DNA of 64,000 nt, taken from NCBI RefSeq assembly GCF_038738535.1, contig NZ_CP046128.1:1178001-1242000 (forward strand), written 5' to 3'. The notes beneath the pieces were generated by a model. The model saw only the letters and a program-made list of their open reading frames with translations, was not told where the DNA came from and ran no database searches. Made by a program: the position numbers and the translations under genes. Positions 54,662-62,838 of this stretch are shown in pieces. This DNA is from Bacillus pumilus. GTDB taxonomy: Bacteria > Bacillota > Bacilli > Bacillales > Bacillaceae. The stretch's first letter is position 1. Every line of letters begins with the position of its first letter.

Positions 54662-55095
54662 AAGAAAGCCCTCCTTATTTTGTTTTCAAAGTAGATTCAG
54701 GCTGCGTAATGTTATTGTATAAAAGAAACTTTTGATCGGAAAGGGTCAATTGTAATAATTTTTCAAATAATCAATCTATTATCAAAAGCGCAGTTCTCCT
54801 CACTTCTTGACGAAAGAACTCAGCTTTTGAGGAAAACTCTTGATATCATATGAAAAAGGAGGATATGCTGCATAGTGAGCTTGCACCTGTCCAGATGAAA
54901 ATGGGTGAAAAGGACTAAAAGAGGCAAACTAAAAAACAAGGAAATCAAGCATTAAATGCGATATAAAAAGTTTTTGTTCAAAAATAAATGTTTCTTTCAT
55001 AAAAAATAGACGTGAAGATTGTGACTGTTCCAAATGCGAAAGACAACATATAATAATGGAAAGACAAGCTTGCCTTTCAGATAGGAGAGATAGAG
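54662..55095. other. Divergent intergenic region between ispA and ykoG
   Basis: About 430 bp, AT-rich. It holds the promoters of both genes, including a -10-like TATAAT at 55051 for ykoG. A 22-codon ORF with AAAGGAGG inside it (54850-54918) is seen; it has no convincing ribosome site of its own. Confidence 0.5.
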
Positions 55096-55782
55096 ATGAA
55101 CAAAGGGAAGATACTCGTAGTCGAAGATGAAAAGAAAATTGCAAGGGTGCTGTCACTAGAGCTTGAATATGAAGGATATGAGGTGACAGTCAAAGAGACA
55201 GGAATGGATGGACTCCAGGCTCTTGAAGAGGAAAGCTTCGATTTGGTGCTGCTTGACGTCATGCTTCCAGAATTAAGCGGTCTTGAAGTGCTGAGAAGGG
55301 TTCGAAAGACAAATACAGCGACACCTATTATTTTGATAACAGCAAGAGGGAGTGTGCCTGATAAAGTAAGCGGCCTCGATCTTGGGGCGAATGATTATAT
55401 TACAAAGCCCTTTGACATAGAAGAATTATTAGCGCGAATTCGTGCGCAGCTAAGGTTGAATATAAAGGCGCAAGAAGAAAAGGAAACAGAGCTTAGCATA
55501 GCAGATTTGACCGTCAACGAGAAAACAAGAGACATACAAAGGGCCGGGCAAATGCTTGAGCTCACACCGAGAGAATATGACCTGCTTGTCCACTTGCTGA
55601 AGCATCAGCAGCAAGTGCTCACAAGAGATCAGCTTTTAACAGCCGTTTGGGGCTTTGATTACTTCGGTGACACAAACGTAGTGGATGTCTATATTCGTTA
55701 TTTAAGGAAAAAAGTCGATTACCCATTCGAAAAACAGCTGATTCACACAGTGAGAGGTGTGGGTTATGTGATGAAAGGATAA
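55096..55782 (+). CDS. ykoG: OmpR-family response regulator YkoG
   Basis: 228 aa. Receiver domain with phosphorylated Asp in FDLVLLDVMLPELSG and the Lys in YITKPFD; C-terminal winged helix (LELTPREYDLLVHLLKHQQQVLTRDQL). Works with YkoH. It starts the ykoGH operon. Confidence 0.92.
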   Translation: MNKGKILVVEDEKKIARVLSLELEYEGYEVTVKETGMDGLQALEEESFDLVLLDVMLPELSGLEVLRRVRKTNTATPIILITARGSVPDKVSGLDLGANDYITKPFDIEELLARIRAQLRLNIKAQEEKETELSIADLTVNEKTRDIQRAGQMLELTPREYDLLVHLLKHQQQVLTRDQLLTAVWGFDYFGDTNVVDVYIRYLRKKVDYPFEKQLIHTVRGVGYVMKG

Positions 55783-55785
55783 AGA

Positions 55786-57135
55786 ATGAGATTAAAAAAT
55801 AAAATCCAGCTTTATACATCGTTGTCCTTGTTTTTAATGGTGCTTCTGTTTCATACAGCCATTTATTTTATTTTTTCGATAACCTTGACGCAAAAAGATA
55901 TGTCCCGGCTGTCTGAGGTCGCTGAAAATATTGCCATTGCTTTAAAAAAATCAGAAGAAGAGGGTCTTCCATCCTCGGAGCTGCTGAAAGCGTACTTGCC
56001 CCAAAATGGCATGATCCGTGTCGTGACAGAAACGGGTGAATCAAAGCTGACTGTCACAAAGGAGTCAACGTTTAGTTCACTGCCTTTTACATATGAATCT
56101 GGGCAGACAGCAGAAATCAAAGAATACAACAAGCATATGACTGCGTTCGCTGCAATTCCGGTCATTTGGACAAATGGAGAGATTGTGTCGCTTCAAGTAT
56201 ATGAAGAAATCGAAAATACGGAAGAAAATTTGGCGTTATTAAGAATGATTTTAATCGCTGCTGGCGTTTTAATTATAGTGCTTTCCTATTTTGCTGGCCA
56301 CATTTTAACAAAACAAATCGTACGCCCTATTAGTAGAATGACGAGCACCATGAAGGCAAGTATGAAGGAGAAGGCGTTTAAGCGAATCAAACTAGCAGGC
56401 GATTCAAAGGATGAATTGTATCAAATGGGACAAACCTTTAATGAAATGTCAGAAATCCTCGAGAAGCATTATGAGAAAGAGCAGCAATTCTTGCATGATG
56501 CCTCTCATGAATTGAAGACACCGATTACCGTCATTATGAGCTACAGCAATTTACTAAAACGCTGGGGACAGACACGTCCAGAAGTGATAGAAGAATCCTC
56601 TCAAGCGATTCATGATGAAGCGAAAAAAATGAAAAGGCTGACAGATCAATTATTAACACTTGCGAAAAATGGTCAGCCGCTTTACTTGGACATGAAGCCA
56701 GTTGATCTTGGTCATTTATGCAAGCAGGTATGTCATACACTTGAAGTCGCAACCAATCGAACCATTCAATCTCTTGTGCAAACAGATCAGCCGCTCGTCG
56801 CTGAGGGGGATGAAGAGAAAATCAAACAGCTTTTGACCATCTTGATTGATAATGCAGTTAAATATAGTACAGAGCCAGTTGATGTGACATGCGGATGGGC
56901 GGGAGAGAAACCGTTTATTTCAGTCGTTGACCATGGGATTGGCATAAAAGAAAAAGATCTGCCGAAAATCTTTGACCGCTTTTTTCGTGTGGATGAAGCA
57001 AGAAACAGTGAGACGGGCGGAACCGGACTTGGTCTTTCAATTGCGAAGCAAATTGCGGAAGAGCACGGGGCCGACCTGAAGGTGGACAGTCATATCGGCG
57101 AAGGGACAACCATGACCATTCTTTTTAAGAAATAA
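55786..57135 (+). CDS. ykoH: Sensor histidine kinase YkoH
   Basis: 449 aa. Two membrane segments (residues 10-33 and 147-168) enclose an extracellular sensor part of about 115 residues. HAMP domain, then HisKA with the phosphorylated His in LHDASHELKTPITVIMSY, and a HATPase (IDNAVKYS, GHGIKEKDLP-type box, GGTGLGLSIAK). Starts 3 bp after ykoG. Signal unknown. Confidence 0.92.
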   Translation: MRLKNKIQLYTSLSLFLMVLLFHTAIYFIFSITLTQKDMSRLSEVAENIAIALKKSEEEGLPSSELLKAYLPQNGMIRVVTETGESKLTVTKESTFSSLPFTYESGQTAEIKEYNKHMTAFAAIPVIWTNGEIVSLQVYEEIENTEENLALLRMILIAAGVLIIVLSYFAGHILTKQIVRPISRMTSTMKASMKEKAFKRIKLAGDSKDELYQMGQTFNEMSEILEKHYEKEQQFLHDASHELKTPITVIMSYSNLLKRWGQTRPEVIEESSQAIHDEAKKMKRLTDQLLTLAKNGQPLYLDMKPVDLGHLCKQVCHTLEVATNRTIQSLVQTDQPLVAEGDEEKIKQLLTILIDNAVKYSTEPVDVTCGWAGEKPFISVVDHGIGIKEKDLPKIFDRFFRVDEARNSETGGTGLGLSIAKQIAEEHGADLKVDSHIGEGTTMTILFKK

Positions 57136-57143
57136 AATAGGTC

Positions 57144-57163
57144 TTTTCTCATCAATTTCTCAT
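57144..57163. promoter_or_regulatory. Direct repeat upstream of ykoI, candidate YkoG site
   Basis: TTTTCTCATCAATTTCTCAT: TTCTCAT twice with an 11-bp period, typical of OmpR-family sites. A -10-like TATAAA follows at 57172. The same arrangement lies before ykoJ. Confidence 0.6.
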
Positions 57164-57202
57164 TTCCTCCTTATAAAATAGGAAATAGGAAGGAGGCGCT
57201 GC

Positions 57203-57892
57203 ATGTCTAGAAAAACGAAAATGGTGCTTGCGCTCGCAGGATGTCTCGTCGTTCTTGCTGCCTTTGCAATGCTCATGATTCAAACCATTGATCAAAAAAT
57301 ATTAAGTGAAGCAGAAATCAAAAAAATCATCGCAAAAGACTACAATGGAAACATTACAAATATTGATTTAATCAATCATAAACAGGACTATACATTGACG
57401 CTGGAAAATGCAAATGGCATCTATCAAATCATTGCATCTTCTGCAAGCGGTCAAATGAAAGAAATCAGACAGATCAAAAGCTATCAAAAGCCAAATGAAA
57501 AAAATGCTGAGCTCCAGGCAGAGGAAGCGGCTGTTAAAAAAGTAAGCGGTACTGTCATCCAAAAGAAAGAAAAGTCAGATCGTTTTATCTTTACGATCCA
57601 ATCAAAAAAAGAATTATATCAAGTCGATGTCGACAAGCAAACGTTTAAGGTGCTTGTAGCAGAAAAGAAAAGCCCAACCTCTAAAGAAAAGAAAATGACA
57701 AAAATCACGGTCGAAGAAGCCATCCGAATTGCGGTAAAAGAAGTCGGAGGGACAGTGGATGATGCAGATCTTGAAACATTTAGCGGTATGCTTGTCTTTG
57801 AGGTGGAGCTGGATTTGCCTGACGGGCGAGAGGCAGAGGTGCTTGTGAACGCATATACAGGAGACATTGAAGGTATTACGTACGAAAACTAA
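57203..57892 (+). CDS. ykoI: PepSY-domain membrane protein YkoI
   Basis: 229 aa, ATG behind AGGAGG. One N-terminal membrane anchor (residues 6-27) and then PepSY-like repeats (TKITVEEAIRIAVKEVGG, DADLETFSGMLVFEVELDLPDG). PepSY proteins are thought to restrain peptidases or bind signals outside the cell. The gene lies behind ykoGH and likely belongs to its regulon. Confidence 0.85.
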   Translation: MSRKTKMVLALAGCLVVLAAFAMLMIQTIDQKILSEAEIKKIIAKDYNGNITNIDLINHKQDYTLTLENANGIYQIIASSASGQMKEIRQIKSYQKPNEKNAELQAEEAAVKKVSGTVIQKKEKSDRFIFTIQSKKELYQVDVDKQTFKVLVAEKKSPTSKEKKMTKITVEEAIRIAVKEVGGTVDDADLETFSGMLVFEVELDLPDGREAEVLVNAYTGDIEGITYEN

Positions 57893-57895
57893 TCC

Positions 57896-57915
57896 TTTTC
57901 TCATGATTTTCTCAT
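57896..57915. promoter_or_regulatory. Direct repeat upstream of ykoJ, candidate YkoG site
   Basis: TTTTCTCATGATTTTCTCAT: TTCTCAT twice, period 11 bp, at 57898 and 57909. It matches the repeat before ykoI. Confidence 0.6.
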
Positions 57916-57985
57916 GTTTCTTTCCTTCCTTTATCATCTTCTTTCTTTAAGATAAAGGAGAAATCAAACAGAGGAGGACATGAAC

Positions 57986-58504
57986 ATGATGAAAAAAGTA
58001 CTAGTAGCTACAGCATTAACAGGAACTCTTGTCGCAGGTGGTTTCACACTTCAAGCGCAAAATACAAATCAAACAGCACACGCCGAGCAGGTGGTGCAAA
58101 AGAAATCATCGTTTGTCTCAAAGAAACAAGCTGAAAAAGCAGCCCTAAAAGTGGTGAAAGGGTATGTGGACGATGTCGATCTTGAGCGTAAAAAAGGAAA
58201 ATGGGTGTATGAGGTCGAGATTAAAAAAGGCGGCTTTGAATATAAAGTATATGTCGATGCCAAAACAGGAAAAGCGCTGAATGATCCAGTCAAAGAAAAG
58301 AAACAGAATGTGAAAATCACTAAAAAGCAGGCTGAAAAAATTGCCCTTGCAAAAGTAAAAGGAACAGTCACAGATTCTGATTTAGATAAAGAAAATGGTG
58401 TGTACTTGTATGAAGTCGAAATCACCACACCAAACGGCGAGGAAGTTGATTTTGAGATTTCCGCTAAAACAGGCAAAATCCTGAAGCAAGAATGGGATGA
58501 TTAA
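57986..58504 (+). CDS. ykoJ: Secreted PepSY-domain protein YkoJ
   Basis: 172 aa from the ATG at 57986, seven bases after GAGGAGG. A signal peptide (residues 1-28, near AHAEQ) precedes two PepSY repeats (VSKKQAEKAALKVVKGYVDD and ITKKQAEKIALAKVKGTVTD). Strongly charged. Own upstream repeat suggests its own YkoG-driven promoter. Confidence 0.85.
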   Translation: MMKKVLVATALTGTLVAGGFTLQAQNTNQTAHAEQVVQKKSSFVSKKQAEKAALKVVKGYVDDVDLERKKGKWVYEVEIKKGGFEYKVYVDAKTGKALNDPVKEKKQNVKITKKQAEKIALAKVKGTVTDSDLDKENGVYLYEVEITTPNGEEVDFEISAKTGKILKQEWDD

Positions 58505-58528
58505 GCCGCCAGCAATCCTAAGATAAAT

Positions 58529-58588
58529 TTGTATGCGGTCTGAACCATTTATCCATCATGGATAGCTGGTTCAGACCGCTATTTTTGC
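58529..58588 (+). terminator. Terminator of ykoJ
   Basis: GCGGTCTGAACCA/TGGTTCAGACCGC stem, 13 bp, with an inner TATCCATCATGGATA hairpin, then TATTTTT. Confidence 0.8.
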
Positions 58589-58670
58589 TTAAATGATTGT
58601 ATACAAGTACAAATGAATATCATCTTTTAAACTGAATAGGGTACTTCCATGTATCTGTACACCAAGCATG

Positions 58671-59966
58671 TTAATGCTTTTTATGTTGATTGCTTATCAT
58701 TTCAGTTGTTCTTAAAAATGTCTCAATATCTTGAATATTATGACAATGGAGAGGTGATATTCTAATAGCCCCTTTAATTCCAAAGGAATCCAGCATCCTT
58801 TTAGAATAAATGCTTGTATTCAACCTTTCATATACGATCACACCGTGCTGTTCATATTCTCTTACTGCATCTTCATGGTTTGTTCCTTCTAACGATATGG
58901 CCACGATGAAATCTCTTTTTGATAAATCACGGTAATCAAGATGCACGGTCACTCCTTCGATCTCTCTTAGCCCTTTTACGTTGGGTGTCCCGTCTAGCAT
59001 TATTTTTAATAAAGCCCTTTCTTGTTTTCCGATAGCTTCCATACCTGCTGCGAATAACTGTCGTCTGGCATTCACTGTTGTAAAATGACTTCCAAGCCAG
59101 CACACATAATCAACAATTGCGCTAATAGCCGCATAATGCGCAGGTGCTGGAGTTCCTAGACCCCATTCAGTTTCTTTCTTTCCTTTTAACTTATGATGAG
59201 GGAGAAGAGCAGCTCTTTCCGATAAATAAGCAACCCCGCAGCCTCTAACACCAAAAAATTTATATGGGGCAAAATTTATCACATCAACAGGGGTTTTTTC
59301 AATATCAATTAAACCATGAGGTGCATGTTGAACGGCATCAACCATGATAAATAAGTTTGGCTTCTTTTTTCTTGCCTCTTGTACAATTTGTTCAATGTCT
59401 AAAATAGCACCAGAGATATTCGAAGCATAGATGACGCTTAGAAGAACAGTATCTTGATCGATTAATGCCAAGATGTCTTCTACGTTCACTCCACCTGTTA
59501 AAGGATTAGACTTGGCCACTCTCAGCTCCTTGTTTAATTTATTTGCATAAAAACTAGCTGCGTCATAAGCTGCTGGATGTTCTAAGGATGTTGTGACAAT
59601 ATTTGTTCCTTTAATATGTTCTGCAATGATACCCGTAGTCTCAAAGATAGCTTGTGACGCTGTCAGATATGTAGCGAAGCTTCCTTGTTTCACGTTAAAA
59701 ATGGTTTGAAGATCAACAATCCCCTTTTTCTGGATATCAATCAAGTGTTTTGCTGTTTTATGATTTCTTTCAGAACAATCTGGGATGCCATCAATGATTG
59801 AAAATATATGATTTGCCTGTTTTAAACGAAGGGAACCACCTGCATTATCAAAAAAAAGGCGTTCCTTTTTTAGGATAGGGTCCTCATCAATATATAAAAA
59901 TTGTTCTCTTACTTTTTTTAATAAATCATTTGAAATGTGCATGTTCAGGTTAGTTTGGTTCATCAT
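58671..59966 (-). CDS. Class V aminotransferase (cysteine desulfurase-like)
   Basis: 431 aa from the ATG at 59966 behind GGGGG. PLP-fold type I: FFDNAGGSLRLKQAN near the start, TTSLEHPAAYDAASF, MVDAVQHAPHGLIDI, and the PLP lysine in INFAPYKFFGVRGCGVAYLS. It resembles NifS/CsdA and isopenicillin-epimerase-like proteins. The active-site Cys expected of a desulfurase is not clear. Substrate unknown. It is an insert relative to the B. subtilis order ykoJ-mgtE. Confidence 0.8.
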   Translation of the reverse strand: MMNQTNLNMHISNDLLKKVREQFLYIDEDPILKKERLFFDNAGGSLRLKQANHIFSIIDGIPDCSERNHKTAKHLIDIQKKGIVDLQTIFNVKQGSFATYLTASQAIFETTGIIAEHIKGTNIVTTSLEHPAAYDAASFYANKLNKELRVAKSNPLTGGVNVEDILALIDQDTVLLSVIYASNISGAILDIEQIVQEARKKKPNLFIMVDAVQHAPHGLIDIEKTPVDVINFAPYKFFGVRGCGVAYLSERAALLPHHKLKGKKETEWGLGTPAPAHYAAISAIVDYVCWLGSHFTTVNARRQLFAAGMEAIGKQERALLKIMLDGTPNVKGLREIEGVTVHLDYRDLSKRDFIVAISLEGTNHEDAVREYEQHGVIVYERLNTSIYSKRMLDSFGIKGAIRISPLHCHNIQDIETFLRTTEMISNQHKKH

Positions 59967-60224
59967 CTTATCCCCCAATATTCAATTCTTATACTTAGTA
60001 TTATACATTGTGTTATCAATCAATGGTTGTACCCTAATCAGAGAGATCCTTTTTTTCTGTAAACAATATTTCATTTTTAGCTAAAGCGACAGTTGTCAGC
60101 GCATTGTCAATGTGACATTCGCCGCACCTTTATGAGTTCAGCTGTTTTATACTAATCACTCCTTACACTTTCATGTGTAAGGTTTTTTCATTGGGACAAA
60201 CTACGGGAAAGGAGGCGAGAGAAT
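59967..60224. other. Intergenic region with an orphan terminator
   Basis: AT-rich stretch between the aminotransferase and a small ORF. It contains a -10-like TATACT at 60148 and the hairpin CCTTACAC/GTGTAAGG with T run (60161-60188). No gene found. Confidence 0.5.
60161..60188 (+). terminator. Orphan terminator or attenuator
   Basis: CCTTACAC tttcat GTGTAAGG stem followed by six T. It is 36 bp ahead of a small ORF and not preceded by a visible gene, so it might attenuate that ORF. Confidence 0.6.
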
Positions 60225-60365
60225 ATGAAGAAAAAAGAAGAAGAGCAGACAATGGACCATGCGGAATATGTTCCGCATCCTGATGGAGAAGGATATGCTT
60301 TGTTTTTGCATGATTCCTTTCATCTCCTCTCCCAAGAGGATATGAATCAGCCAGAAGAGGAATAA
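60225..60365 (+). CDS. Orphan small protein, 46 aa
   Basis: ATG at 60225, twelve bases after AAAGGAGG. Very charged: it starts MKKKEEEQTM and ends NQPEEE, with DGEGYALFLHDSF in the middle. Has its own terminator (60374-60412). No family recognised. A hairpin before it and a terminator after make it a stand-alone expressed unit. Confidence 0.6.
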   Translation: MKKKEEEQTMDHAEYVPHPDGEGYALFLHDSFHLLSQEDMNQPEEE

Positions 60366-60373
60366 AAGACATG

Positions 60374-60412
60374 AAAGGGCGATGGTTTACTTTGTCTATC
60401 GCTCTTTTTTTC
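60374..60412 (+). terminator. Terminator of the 46-aa gene
   Basis: AGGGCGAT/ATCGCTCT stem, 12-nt loop, T run. Confidence 0.75.
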
Positions 60413-60453
60413 AAAAGTAAGCGAATACATGAGGAAACTTGGCATCTTGCTTA

Positions 60454-60482
60454 TTGACATCACTGCGCTTTTTCTGTAATCT
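60454..60482 (+). promoter_or_regulatory. SigA promoter of the mgtE leader
   Basis: TTGACA, 17-bp spacer, TAATCT. It is 388 bp before mgtE, ahead of the M-box. Confidence 0.8.
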
Positions 60483-60499
60483 CAGTGTGTCAACAATAT

Positions 60500-60716
60500 G
60501 AGACTTCGTTAGGTGAGGCTCCTGTATGGAGATACGCTGCTGCCCAAAAATGTCCAAAGACGCCAATGGGTCAACAGAAATCATCGACATAAGGTGATTT
60601 TTAATGCAGCTGGATTTTTCCTATGCCATACAGTGCTAAAGCTCTACGATTGAAGGAGCAAGTGTTTTATTTGTCATGCTTACAAAGCGCCTTCATTCGG
60701 TTGAAGGTGCTTTTTT
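60500..60716 (+). ncRNA. M-box (ykoK leader) magnesium riboswitch
   Basis: Characteristic blocks in order: CTTCGTTAGGTGAGGCTCC, TACGCTGCTGCCCAAAAATG, GACGCCAATGGGTCAACAG, AGGTGATTTTTAATGCAGCT and CCATACAGTGCTAAAGCTC. The terminator GCGCCTTCA/TGAAGGTGC with six T is at 60684-60716. High Mg2+ favours termination before mgtE. Confidence 0.93.
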
Positions 60717-60737
60717 ATGGGAAAAGGAGGTGTGGGG

Positions 60738-60830
60738 ATGGATCATCCCGATTCGAGACACATAGAGAATATGTCAAAAGATCAGATTGAGACATCAGAT
60801 AGAGGAGATCCTGACCCCCGCACATTCTAA
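60738..60830 (+). CDS. 30-codon leader ORF between M-box and mgtE
   Basis: ATG at 60738 behind an excellent AAAAGGAGGTG. The 30-residue peptide is acidic and ends GDPDPRTF. Codons 22-24 contain AGGAGAT, which can pair with ATCTCCT at 60842-60848. It is a candidate regulatory leader peptide that would be read only when the M-box allows read-through. Not recognised as a family. Confidence 0.6.
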   Translation: MDHPDSRHIENMSKDQIETSDRGDPDPRTF

Positions 60831-60863
60831 GGGATTCGGGTATCTCCTGACTTTGGGGAGGTA
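60803..60863 (+). promoter_or_regulatory. Two mutually exclusive hairpins in the mgtE translation-start region
   Basis: Pairing 1: AGGAGAT (60803-60809) with ATCTCCT (60842-60848). Pairing 2: TATCTCC (60841-60847) with GGAGGTA (60857-60863), which is the mgtE ribosome site. They share 60842-60847, so only one can form at a time. By inspection only. Confidence 0.5.
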
Positions 60864-60869
60864 ACAGCT

Positions 60870-62228
60870 ATGATACAAAATATTACGTATGATGAACTCA
60901 TTTTACGCATCATTATTTTACTAAGAGATGGAAAACGCAAAGAATTTAAAAACATCATGGAAGAACTTCAGCCATATGATATGGCCTACTTATTTAAAGA
61001 GCTTCCAGAAAAACACCGCGGCCGCTTCCTTAGCTTTTTACCAGTCGATGACGTGACAGAAATGATGGGTGAGCTGGAGCGGGAATACCAAGAAATCGTT
61101 CTTGAAAAAGTAGGGAAAGACAAAGCTACGTTCGTCACAAACAAAATGGATAACGATGATCTAGCCAACTTATTTGATGAGATGGAGGATGAGCTAAAGG
61201 ATCAGCTTTTATCTAACATGGAAGCAGAGGAATCAAAGGCCGTCCAGCTTCTTATGAATTACCCTGCTGAGACAGCGGGACGGATCATGACCAACCGGTA
61301 CGTTTGGATTCCTCAGCATTATACGGTGCAGGATGCCGTTGTGAAGCTGAAAAGCTTTGCTGAAATTGCAGAATCAATCAACTATTTATATGTGATTAAT
61401 GATCAAAAACAGCTTGTAGGCGTTCTCTCATACCGTGACCTTATTTTAGGTGAACCGGATGAAAAGGTGCAGGATCTCATGTTTACAAGAGTCATTGCTG
61501 TTGGAGCCTTTCAAGATCAGGAGGAAATCGCAAAGCTGATTGAACGGTATGATTTTCTTGCCATTCCTGTTGTGGAAGAGAACAATGTCCTAGTCGGAAT
61601 CGTTACAGTCGATGATATCATTGATGTTGTCATTCAAGAGGCAGGCGAAGACTATGAGAAGTTTGCTGCCTCTGGTAAAGATATTACGTTCGATACGCCG
61701 GCATTTGTGGCGGCATACCGCCGTCTTCCATGGCTCATTTTGCTCTTGTTCATTGGGCTGATTTCAGGCAGTATTTTAAATTATTTTGAAGATACCCTTC
61801 AGCAAGTCGTTGCTTTAGCGTTCTTCATGCCGATGATTGCCGGGATGACAGGGAATACAGGCACACAGTCTCTTGCCGTCGTGATTAGAGGGCTTTCAAA
61901 AGAAGAATTAACGAAAAAAACCATTATGCGTCTTATTTTTAGAGAGCTGAGAACAAGTATTTACATTGGGATCGTCTGTTCCATTATTATTACAGTCGTC
62001 GCAATGGTGTGGCAGGGCAATATGATTTTAGGTTTTGTTGTCGGCTCCTCACTGCTTGCAACACTGATTATTGGGACAATGGCAGGTACGGTCGTGCCGA
62101 TTATTTTACACAGATTAAACGTGGACCCAGCCATTGCATCTGGCCCGCTGATCACAACATTGAATGATATTCTATCCTTACTGATCTATTTTGGAATTGC
62201 AACAGCATTCCTTCATACACTGATGTAG
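60870..62228 (+). CDS. mgtE: Magnesium transporter MgtE
   Basis: 452 aa. Cytosolic MgtE_N domain (residues 1-130) and two CBS domains (130-255), which sense Mg2+ and gate the channel; then five membrane helices with the pore motif PMIAGMTGNTGTQSLAVVIRGL. Corresponds to B. subtilis YkoK, the main Mg2+ uptake protein. Preceded by the M-box riboswitch. Confidence 0.95.
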   Translation: MIQNITYDELILRIIILLRDGKRKEFKNIMEELQPYDMAYLFKELPEKHRGRFLSFLPVDDVTEMMGELEREYQEIVLEKVGKDKATFVTNKMDNDDLANLFDEMEDELKDQLLSNMEAEESKAVQLLMNYPAETAGRIMTNRYVWIPQHYTVQDAVVKLKSFAEIAESINYLYVINDQKQLVGVLSYRDLILGEPDEKVQDLMFTRVIAVGAFQDQEEIAKLIERYDFLAIPVVEENNVLVGIVTVDDIIDVVIQEAGEDYEKFAASGKDITFDTPAFVAAYRRLPWLILLLFIGLISGSILNYFEDTLQQVVALAFFMPMIAGMTGNTGTQSLAVVIRGLSKEELTKKTIMRLIFRELRTSIYIGIVCSIIITVVAMVWQGNMILGFVVGSSLLATLIIGTMAGTVVPIILHRLNVDPAIASGPLITTLNDILSLLIYFGIATAFLHTLM

Positions 62229-62233
62229 CAAGA

Positions 62234-62267
62234 AGACTGTAAAACGTTACGTTTTACAGTCTTTTTT
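62234..62267 (+). terminator. Terminator of mgtE
   Basis: AGACTGTAAAAC/GTTTTACAGTCT stem, then T residues. Confidence 0.85.
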
Positions 62268-62329
62268 GAATAAAGATTGCATATAGCGCTTCCATCCTTT
62301 ACATTTTAAGGAGAAGGTGGGAGAGAAAA

Positions 62330-62728
62330 ATGAAGAAGTTTTTATTCATTTTAATGTGCATTGTTTTGCTAGGTGCATGTTCAAGGGAAGACGAGGGGAA
62401 AGACAGAAGACTTGTGGCAGCAGAGCATATGATTGAAGCGATTACCGAAGGAAATAAACGAAAAATAGAAAACATCTATGTTGAAGGCGCTGTCCCAAGC
62501 CCAAATGACATTCTAAAGCTGAAAAAGGAATGGGGCATAGAGACGCTTTCTTATGAAGATTTTCAATTAGAAGAAGCCAGCATTCATGTCTTTCATGCGA
62601 ATTACGAAGATGAAAAAACAGGGAAGAAAAAGGCACTTGCCCTGCGGGTAATAGAAGATCCTGAAAAAGGCGGTGTACGGATTGACTTTGTAGGGGTCGT
62701 TGAAGGAACTGATGCTTCCTCTCAATGA
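62330..62728 (+). CDS. Lipoprotein of unknown function
   Basis: 132 aa. Signal peptide with lipobox LLGAC (Cys-17) predicts lipid anchoring outside the membrane. The remainder is charged, with MIEAITEGNKRKIENIYVE resembling small NTF2-like folds. I do not recognise a family. It has its own ribosome site and a terminator. Confidence 0.7.
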   Translation: MKKFLFILMCIVLLGACSREDEGKDRRLVAAEHMIEAITEGNKRKIENIYVEGAVPSPNDILKLKKEWGIETLSYEDFQLEEASIHVFHANYEDEKTGKKKALALRVIEDPEKGGVRIDFVGVVEGTDASSQ

Positions 62729-62779
62729 AAAATTTTATTAAAAGACAAGGTATAAGCTAAAATGATTTTATTTAAAAGG

Positions 62780-62822
62780 ATAGAAGAGCTGAAAGAACTT
62801 CGCTCTATCTATCCTCTTTTTT
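62780..62822. terminator. Terminator between lipoprotein and LysR genes
   Basis: AGGATAGAAGAGC/GCTCTATCTATCCT stem with slight mismatch and a T run. Confidence 0.75.
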
Positions 62823-62838
62823 ACCACAAATGACCTGA

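Noticed and set aside
54850..54918. 22-codon ORF in the ispA-ykoG gap
   Set aside because: The only AAAGGAGG lies within it, two bases before an internal ATG. No promoter or conservation argument can be made.
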